A stretch of DNA of 64,000 nucleotides from Gnetum montanum (taxonomy: Eukaryota; Streptophyta; Gnetopsida; Gnetales; Gnetaceae): the NCBI GenBank assembly GCA_015680685.1, contig MNCI01026977.1, positions 526,002 to 590,001 on the forward strand, written 5' to 3'. The translations under genes were made by a program, and so were the position numbers. The notes beneath the pieces were generated by a model that saw only the letters and a program-made list of their open reading frames with translations, ran no database searches and was not told the origin of the DNA. Each line of letters begins with the position of its first letter. The stretch's first letter is position 1. This document shows positions 57,163-64,000 of this stretch, piece by piece.

Positions 57163-58000
57163 GTGACATCATAGCAATGATGTCGTATCAACAATGTTAT
57201 TGATACGATGTCATCACTCATGCTACATCATCATTGATATGACATTTTGGGATGTGTGCACTCCTATAAATATGACACTTGGACACATAATCCAACAACT
57301 TTTCATTCTAACACATAGGGAAATTCTTGCAGTTTGGTTTCGTAATTGTAGTAGAGAGTGAGTGTCCACAATGTTATGTTAGACAATAGACCAAAGTCTT
57401 TATTCAAGTAAATTGTACTTGAACACATTTTATGCACGAAAATAAAGATTTAAGCTATTTTCCATCATTGCAGCATCACTTAGTTTTCTTTATACTTACT
57501 CTGAATAATTTCCTTGTTTTCTTAGTTAATACTTTACTTTTCCAACTATTTTACTTTATGTGCTTCATTAGTAAAAGTAGAATGGGTATGACTGGTTTCG
57601 AGCATGAAGTGTAGTCCTAGCAGTGGCATTTCCTAATTTTCTTAATGATAATCCAACTTGGTAATCCTAGTGATAACTACATGAGTCCAAGATGTGATCA
57701 ATAAACCATGAATGGATACATATAGCCTTAGGATAGAATGGATTCTTACTTTAGTGTTACTTAGACTTAGGATTAAGTTTCATTTTCAATCATGTTTATA
57801 GTTAGGTGTTAGTTAAGCCAAAAAACATTAGTTATCATATGCCTCACTGAGAGCTAAGCCCTACATTTGTACCTAACTAGCTTAAAGTGGGAAGATAGCG
57901 AACACAAACTTAAACTTAATTACTAGCATACTAACATTGTCCATCTATGGATTATGATCGAGTCACATGTGAACACTCATGACTTGTATGAATGAGTAAT
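57163..58000 (+). repeat. 5' LTR of element D
   Basis: TATA box CCTATAAATATG at 57,263-57,274, AATAAA at 57,440-57,445, then CATCATTGCAGCATCACTTAG, shared with the LTR at 63,358. Upstream is an inverted repeat CGTATCAA..TTGATACG (57,184-57,207). The start is inferred; the end is set by the tRNA copy at 58,001. Confidence 0.6.
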
Positions 58001-58068
58001 TAGCGTCATTGTTGGGGATTGAACCTAGGTCACTCACATGATAGGTAGGAATGCTTACCACTATACCA
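58001..58068 (-). other. antisense tRNA-Asp-derived sequence at primer site of D
   Basis: On the minus strand 58,068-58,001 reads like a plant nuclear tRNA-Asp from the D arm to the CCA end: GGTATAGTGGTAAGCATTCC, then CCTATCATG (anticodon GTC changed to ATC), GTGACCTAGGTTCAATCCCC and the acceptor. Differences from the tRNA I know are almost all transitions. The first eight or so tRNA bases do not match and the acceptor stem cannot pair, so it is not a working tRNA gene. It stands where an 18-base primer site is expected. Confidence 0.75.
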
Positions 58069-58079
58069 GCTTAGATAAG

Positions 58080-59200
58080 GAGGATGGATGTACTGTGTGC
58101 TAGTATGACCATCCTAAGGGATGTTGTCCTATCATGGTACATTTGCAAGAAATGGGGGCATATGCATTGAATCAAAGATTCATCAAGAAATAGATGCATA
58201 AACAATTACCTTACCCTCAAAGTAACTACCAAAAGACCTTTCAAACAACCTATTTACCCAATGGAGCTTATCTACAACTACAAGAATAATAACATCAGCA
58301 ATGGTAGTAACCACAATTGTCGTTAATCCCACCACCATGATAACAGTACCCATATCAAGTATCATAGTCTTATGGATACTATGTTCAATGTCTAATTTCT
58401 CTAGGAAATGTACTAGTCCAAACTCCTCAACACTATCCACCAAAATACCATACACCTACACCTCCAAGGATGGATTTTGATCCATACATGCATCAATAAA
58501 TAGTTGGTTCATCGAGTCAACCTCCTAACCCTTTACCACCTATGCCATTACCGATCACAAAGGGGGAACTGCCATCTAAACCTTAGCAGAAGAATGCTAC
58601 AATGATAGTGAATGTACAAATAGAGGATCATACCAACAATATTAAGGGTAAATCTAAGATATGTCCTTTCTTTAGGATAAGTCTAGAAAAGGCTAGTATA
58701 CTTAGGACTTCATTAAGACAAGTTTTTCTTACAATAGATCCTCCTACCAACATCATGCTTCCATAACAACTAAATCAAGAACTTAAAACTATCATGCTTA
58801 TAGATATAGTATCAGACTAGATTAAGGTAGAAACACTTCCTAGGAAAATAATGGATCTAGGAGTTCCTTTGATTTATTTTCGAGAAGCTAGAAATTTATC
58901 ATGCAAGGCCCTCCTAGACTGAGGTTCCAGAGTAAACTTGATTTCTCAAGACACATATAAGGCATGTAACTTACACCCTTAAAGAAGTGTAACATAAGGT
59001 TAGTGCTTGCAAATCAATTTTCCACCATTTCTTTGGAATAGATAGAAGATGTGGTGATCACTATCAATGGTTGGTCATATCCAATAGACTTTCTAGTGAT
59101 TGACATGAAGAATAATGACAAGGAATTTCCCATCATAATGGAAAGAGCAAGGCTTAGAACGTTTATGCTAAGTTAAGAATGAGAGATTTATCTATAGAAA
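58080..59200 (+). pseudogene. gag end and protease, element D
   Basis: Starts within the gag knuckle (YDHPKGCCPIMVHLQEMGAY), then the Pro/Tyr-rich tail (PPKYHTPTPPRMDFDPYMHQ near 58,450), GELPSKP, and the protease: LIYFREARNLSCKALLD, a stop in the DLG site, then GSRVNLISQDTYKACN, and VGHIQ.. FPS.W near 59,120. About 1.9 kb present in A between primer site and knuckle is absent here. Confidence 0.7.
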
Positions 59201-60100
59201 TCTATAAGGAGGACATGCAAGAATCCATACACACAAAGAGGATTCCATGCATTACCAATGATAAAGAAGGATGCAATTGTGGATCAACACTTTAGAACAT
59301 CAACATAATCCTTACCTCAACCCACATTAAAAGTGAAAAACAAGTGTGTAAAAAAAAAAGAAACATGGACCACTAAACCAAAAGACATCCCATGGCCAAA
59401 AACTAAGAACCAAAAAATTGTCTAAAACATGCATGAAAATATCTAACCCACTTATTAACTCATATTCTAAGAGAATGACCCCAAATGAGAGCTCAAAAAT
59501 GAAAATATTCAACCGGAATCATGCACCAATAGGTAGGGGAATTGAGGACTACATATTTGAATTTAAAAATAAACTAGAGACTATAGTTGGACCTTTTGAG
59601 ATGGAAATACCATCTATTTCAACAAGATATAAATCCTCAAAAGATCAAAATTTGATTACTATCAAGATTACCTAGGACAATAACCAAAAAACCAAATAAT
59701 TAAAAATGATAAGTGAGAAACCTAGAGTGCATGATCCAAGGGATATAGGGTCCATGTTCTGAACACTTACCCATGAATTTAGTTGTGGGAGTGCCTAACT
59801 TAGGAATTAATAAGCTCTTTTTAACTCTTTTGTTTTCCCATTTTTATGGTTTATAATTTTTGTTATATCTTTTTCTTTCTTAATACTTTTTCACATTCTT
59901 TGATATCTTCTCATTCTTTTGTACTTTTTAATTTCTTAATAATTTCTCAATTCTTTGATATTTTCTAATTATTTAATCATCTTTCATTCTTTTTATCTTT
60001 CTAGTTCTTGATATATTTTCTAAACTTTCATGTTTTTTTGTCATTTTACTTGTACATATTTTTATTAATTTTGAATAACACAAATCGAATAAGGCAAGAT
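59200..60100 (+). other. decayed or unassigned stretch, element D
   Basis: A frame at 59,418-59,675 (IGRGIEDYIFEFKNKLETIV) is unrecognised. From 59,810 to 60,060 the sequence is T-rich with loosely repeated CATTCTTTGATATTTTCT. RT, RNase H and integrase are missing. Confidence 0.4.
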
Positions 60101-60399
60101 ATTGTCCTAATAAGGTGAATATTTCTCTAAATTATCGATCATAAGGGATTGATTATCTATACAATGAGACCACAATATCCATCCACTGATTCTCATAATA
60201 AAACTAAGAATACACTTTTGATCATCATTCCTTGATAAAAGAGTGAAGAACCAAGTGGGAATGTAAAGGGTGTGGCATCAAGGGGATTTGTGGGTTCTCT
60301 TGAATTACTATTGTGAGTTCTATACTATTGCTAAGGAAGTATTATATCCTTGTAGATTTAATGAAAAATGGAAGTAAAAGTACAATAAGTGTTGCCTTA

Positions 60400-61030
60400 C
60401 CATGTCACTAGAAAGACATGTTATCTATGCCTAAATGTAGTCCTTAGGTAAGGTTGACACAGTTAAAAATAAAATCCATGCACAAAATAAATTTTTTAGG
60501 CGTCCTATTAGAAAGACATGTTACCCATGCTTAAAGGTAGGTGACTTCTCAAGAGTTTAAAAAAATAATAAAAGTGCAAGGACTAAACTCCTCCCTTGGA
60601 TAATATGCCAAGTGTTAATACTCCTTGCAATAGTGATAGTCTTACGATTATACATCCCAGAGATGAAACAATGTGATGTCATTGGAAAGTTGTTTGGACA
60701 TGGTTTGAATCTTGGAAAGAAAGGCTAATGATTACCTTAATCATTGATTACACACAAGAATTCATTATGCCTATGCTAAGACACCTCATGTCCCAATTTA
60801 TGCAATCCCTTCTACAGTCCATCTCACCTCAATGTATATTTAATCATAACTCTGGTTTTGTGTAATATAGTGCTATTTTACCAATCTAGAAACACTAATA
60901 TGTGTTTTTTGTTAAATAGGTATGTCTTGCATTTAACTCCTTAAGTGCCTAAAGACACTTTTAGGTGTGGTTATACAAGGGCACTATGGGCTGAAGCCTA
61001 CTTTAGGGAGGACCCGCTTGTATAACTCTT
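60400..61030 (+). other. conserved 3' non-coding block of element D
   Basis: AGAAAGACATGTTA.C.ATGC occurs twice (60,410-60,430 and 60,510-60,530) and matches A near 1,190 and C near 18,150. GGGC..GAAGCCTACTTTAGGGAGGACCC (60,980-61,016) matches A near 730 and C near 17,700. Confidence 0.55.
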
Positions 61031-61309
61031 GTATTTAATACTTTGCAAGCAATTCCACATCATCTTGTTCCTTCCAACATCATCAACCATCTCATAAATA
61101 CTTCCCTTACTTTCAAAAAAAATTTCCAAATACCTATAACCCTTCATCCATCTTCTATACACTTAATAAACTTTGATAGCCAAAAATTCATTCTTTATGG
61201 ACTTTATGGCTACTCTCAGACCCTATGGAAATGCTTACTATCTTCTGATCATTCTTTTTGACTTATTTTTCCAAACAAAATTGATTGAAAATTTGAAATC
61301 GTTTAAGGT

Positions 61310-61620
61310 GATGTTGTTGATACAATGTATGAGCCCCTCGTATGTTGTTGATTCGATGTCGTATCAATGATGTCACTATATATATATAGCATATTTTTTA
61401 TCTTTTTCATTTGCAACAAGGGAAGCTTTTGCCATTTTCTTTCTAAGCTCTAATTCATTAAATTTCAAAGCCAATAACTTTGTTCCCACATCTCTGATTT
61501 TTGAAATTTTTGAATTGTGTTGATCTTAGAGTGTTCAACTTAGTTGTTGAGGTGTGACATTAGAAATTGGAGCCAAAATTTTTGAAAAATTTTCTAACAA
61601 CAAAAGATAGTCTAAGGGTA
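61310..61620 (+). promoter_or_regulatory. internal U3-like promoter and 5' exon, element D
   Basis: GTTGATTCGATGTCGTATCA resembles the LTR U3 of the same element (ATGTCGTATCAACAATG, 57,179). CTATATATATATAGC (61,376-61,390) is TATA-like, followed by GCAACAAGGGAAGC as in element C, and a donor AAGG/GTAAGTAAG at 61,618. Confidence 0.4.
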
Positions 61621-61923
61621 AGTAAGATGAAACACTAAAGTTATTATCATGAATTAAGTAAATTTAATCCAAATAATTCAATGAATTCTCCCTTTAAATC
61701 ACTCTAACTAGTTCTAGGGAATTATAAGCAAAAAGATAATAAATGTGAAACGTCATGAAAATTAAGGATGCACCTCTTAGGGGGTATTATTTTGAAATTT
61801 TTTCTAACTTTGCAATCATCATAAATTAAAAATGTGATCTAACCAAGAGTATGAGAAGGATTATGACCCGTTAAGCACCAATTTAAAACACTTTGGTAAT
61901 CCTAAACTCTTGATTGATTGCAG
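61618..61923 (+). other. candidate intron in element D
   Basis: The donor GTAAGTAAG at 61,618 and an acceptor TTGATTGATTGCAG ending at 61,923 frame a 306-base AT-rich stretch. ATG follows immediately at 61,924. Confidence 0.4.
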
Positions 61924-63330
61924 ATGATCCCAAAGAGGATACAAGAAGGAGGACCTTCACAACCTAGAAGTAAAAGATTGAAAGGCCATGGGAGAGGCTG
62001 AACTAGAGAACAAACTCTATTAGTAGAGCATGTAGAGTAAGAAGCCCAATCATTTAGTATTCATCAATAAACACCTACTACTAAACACTTTGCCCAAGTG
62101 GAGGTAAATGTAGAAAAGCACCTAAACAAGGAAAATGCCTCACACTGTCACCAAAATGCCTCCAGGTCATCTAGGAGAAGGCAAAGAAACCACAACTACC
62201 ATTCCCCTACCTAATCAAGAAGTTGTGCAAATAGATAGGCATATTGGGTTACAAAAATGATGTTTTTAGAAAAGCTCAAAATGCTTGATATGCAAAAAAA
62301 TCAAAACCAATGTCTTCGAAAAACGACCAGCTAGAAAAGTAAGTAAGCACTAAGAGATTTATAGGCTCAAATGTTGTTGATACTATCCAAGATACTAGCC
62401 AAAAATAGGAAGCAAGACCTAGTGGCCAACCACTAGTTGATCAACAATAACAACAAGTTCCACTACTACGTTGTAGGACTGCAAACCTTCAATCAACCAT
62501 TTGTAATAGATTGCATACACAATAAGCTGGAAAACAAGAGAAGGTGCCAATCTTTATAAAGTCCAAGAGTATGTAGTTAAACACATGATTTCAATAGACT
62601 CTACAGTTGGGCAAGTTAAACTATAGTCAAGAGGAGGGGATGATTGGTCATAAAAGATCTCATGGAACATAGCATTGTTCCAAGTGATGCTAGAAATAAG
62701 TGAAGGAATCATAGTTGTGGTTATGCAACATCAAGATGTAGTAGGAGTTGCTGATGTGATCATAGATCACATTAAAGAGTCATTCAATGTTCTTGTTATG
62801 CCACCAACCGATATTTCTAGAGTGAGAGATGCCCAAATACTTGCTGGTACCTCGATGACTCCTACTAAACATGTAGAATCTCTTTGATATTCCTAGTCAT
62901 ATATCTATAGTTTAGTCTAAATTAATCACCACCAAGGAAAAGTTGATCATGGTTGAGACTAGGGCGAAGCACACAGAAAATGAAGTGCAAAAATTGCAAG
63001 AAGAATTAGCCATCCTAAGAGCTAAAAGAAGGGACCCAACATAATTTTTTGCACTAGACCAACTCAACCAATTTAGAATAGACCATGTTAAGTGTCTCAA
63101 TGATCATAATATGAAGATTGAGAGAGAGAAGAAGAAGGCAATATGGGATGCATCAATGGCAGAAGCTTAGACGTATGCACATGCCAAAGCACACACCACC
63201 TTGCAAGAATAAAATAAACAACTAGCCATTGACAATGCTCAATTGACCAACATAGAAAAGCAAAAGAACATTCTCAAGAAGAGCATCCAGAAACTCCAAG
63301 AATAGTTAATCCATGTTAACCAAGACATGA
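61924..63330 (+). pseudogene. coiled-coil accessory ORF, element D
   Basis: Begins MIPKRIQEGGPSQPRSKRLK with a basic stretch that could be a nuclear signal. Pieces in changing frames follow: SEGIIVVVMQHQDVVGVADV (62,700), KHTENEVQKLQEELAILRAK (62,970), DQLNQFRIDHVKCLNDHNMK (63,060) and QLTNIEKQKNILKKSIQKLQ (63,240). The last three are clear coiled coil. It lies in the place of an env-like gene but has no signal peptide or membrane segment that I can see. Function unknown. Confidence 0.5.
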
Positions 63331-63357
63331 GTTGCTTGGCTCATTAAAATAGAACCT

Positions 63358-64000
63358 TGTTGATGAGACGCGGTCTGCGTCGACCGCGATATCGCGTACA
63401 CGATATCGCAGTCAGCTGCAATTTCTATAAATAAGAGGCGGCTCTCCCTTATTCCACATCCCAGTTTTAGTGTAGCGAAGCTCTGGCAGTTTGATCCCTC
63501 CAGAGTTAGAATTTTCCCGTGTCTGCCCGCAGTGTGGTGAATGTGATTGTACGGTGTCTTTATTCGAGTGTGCCGTACTTGGAGACGCACATGACCGGCA
63601 ATAAAGATCGAGATTACTTCATCATTGCAGCATTCACTTAGTTTATTTATTGTTATTTATTTCATGTTATTTATTGCTTTCATAGCACGATGTGAGTACG
63701 ACTTAGCTACGAGCATCTACGGTTGTGTACAGCTAGTTAAGGAATCGGTTACTCATTGCGATTAGTTTCTCACCCTTAAACTCCTAGAAGCGGAACGAGT
63801 ACGACTTGATTACGAGCATTTAAGTGTGACTGCTTGGTAGCCCAGTGGTGTAGCTAGGAGGATCTATGCTTGGTAACCCAGTGGCGTATTTGGGGTCTAC
63901 GCTTGGTAATCCCAGTGGCGTACCTAGGCCTATGCTTGGTAGTCCCTATGGCAATCGTGCACGAGGTCCAAGATGTGTATGGTTGATCAAGGAATCGGTT
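63358..64000 (+). repeat. LTR at right edge, partial, CpG-rich
   Basis: Starts TGTTGATGAGACGCGG, TATA box TATAAATA at 63,426-63,433, AATAAA at 63,600-63,605, then the CATCATTGCAGCATTCACTTAG block shared with 57,460. It keeps many CpG (GCGTCGACCGCGATATCGCG) lost in the LTR at 57,163. A 33-36-base repeat beginning GCTTGGTA occurs four times at 63,831-63,950, and a larger repeat ends with AAGGAATCGGTT at 63,738 and 63,989. Confidence 0.65.

Larger units (their letters stand above)
57163..64000 (+). mobile_element. Athila-like element D with internal deletion
   Basis: 5' LTR (about 57,163-58,000), antisense tRNA-Asp copy, end of gag, protease, then no RT or integrase; conserved 3' block (60,400-61,030), internal promoter, spliced coiled-coil ORF, and an LTR from 63,358 running off the window. 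The right-hand LTR may belong to a younger related copy. Confidence 0.65.

Noticed and set aside
58001-58075. Working tRNA-Asp gene on the minus strand
   Set aside because: The 5' acceptor strand does not match or pair, the anticodon base is changed, and it sits exactly at a retroelement primer site.

Overview
This window is plant nuclear DNA from a repeat-rich, probably large genome. No intact host gene is recognisable; nearly everything assignable is a decayed, nested transposable element. The broad mix of families (Athila-like and Tat-like Ty3/gypsy, Ty1/copia, an endogenous caulimovirid, PIF/Harbinger, a LINE) and heavy C-to-T/G-to-A decay suit a gymnosperm-type or similarly bloated seed-plant genome, but the species cannot be named from sequence alone.

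Layout. About 640-8,925 is an Athila-like element on the minus strand (A): conserved 3' non-coding block, integrase, an 824-N gap, RNase H, RT, protease, gag, tRNA-Asp primer site at 7,889-7,906 and the 5' LTR. About 8,926-16,345 is a related element on the plus strand (B), whose gag is interrupted at about 9,265-11,455 by an endogenous pararetrovirus fragment (RNase H end of pol, an unknown ORF, promoter, leader with repeats, tRNA-Met primer site). About 16,380-26,106 is a third Athila-like element on the minus strand (C), from its 3' accessory ORF to its 5' LTR. About 26,155-29,200 is a 5'-truncated copia polyprotein.

From 30,487 to 53,002 lies a PIF/Harbinger-like transposon (Myb-like ORF plus transposase) whose transposase gene is split by an 18.6-kb Tat-like element (E, 33,950-52,552). 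E has both LTRs, gag, protease, RT, archaeal-type RNase H and integrase. Between protease and RT it carries a multi-exon gene in antisense orientation with its own TATA box and an FCP1/NIF-type HAD phosphatase-like domain. Three tandem arrays with a related core sit at the edges of these modules.

The right end holds a LINE tail (54,660-55,230), a coiled-coil ORF remnant, and a fourth Athila-like element (D, about 57,163 onward). D has a 5' LTR, a nearly full-length antisense tRNA-Asp copy at the primer site, gag knuckle and protease directly after it, the conserved 3' block, a U3-like internal promoter, a spliced coiled-coil ORF, and a CpG-rich LTR running off the window edge.

The most notable observations are the antisense phosphatase-like gene in E, the whole-tRNA copy at the D primer site, the pararetrovirus nested in gag, an 86-bp duplication flanking E, and an internal segment that is inverted between the two LTRs of E.
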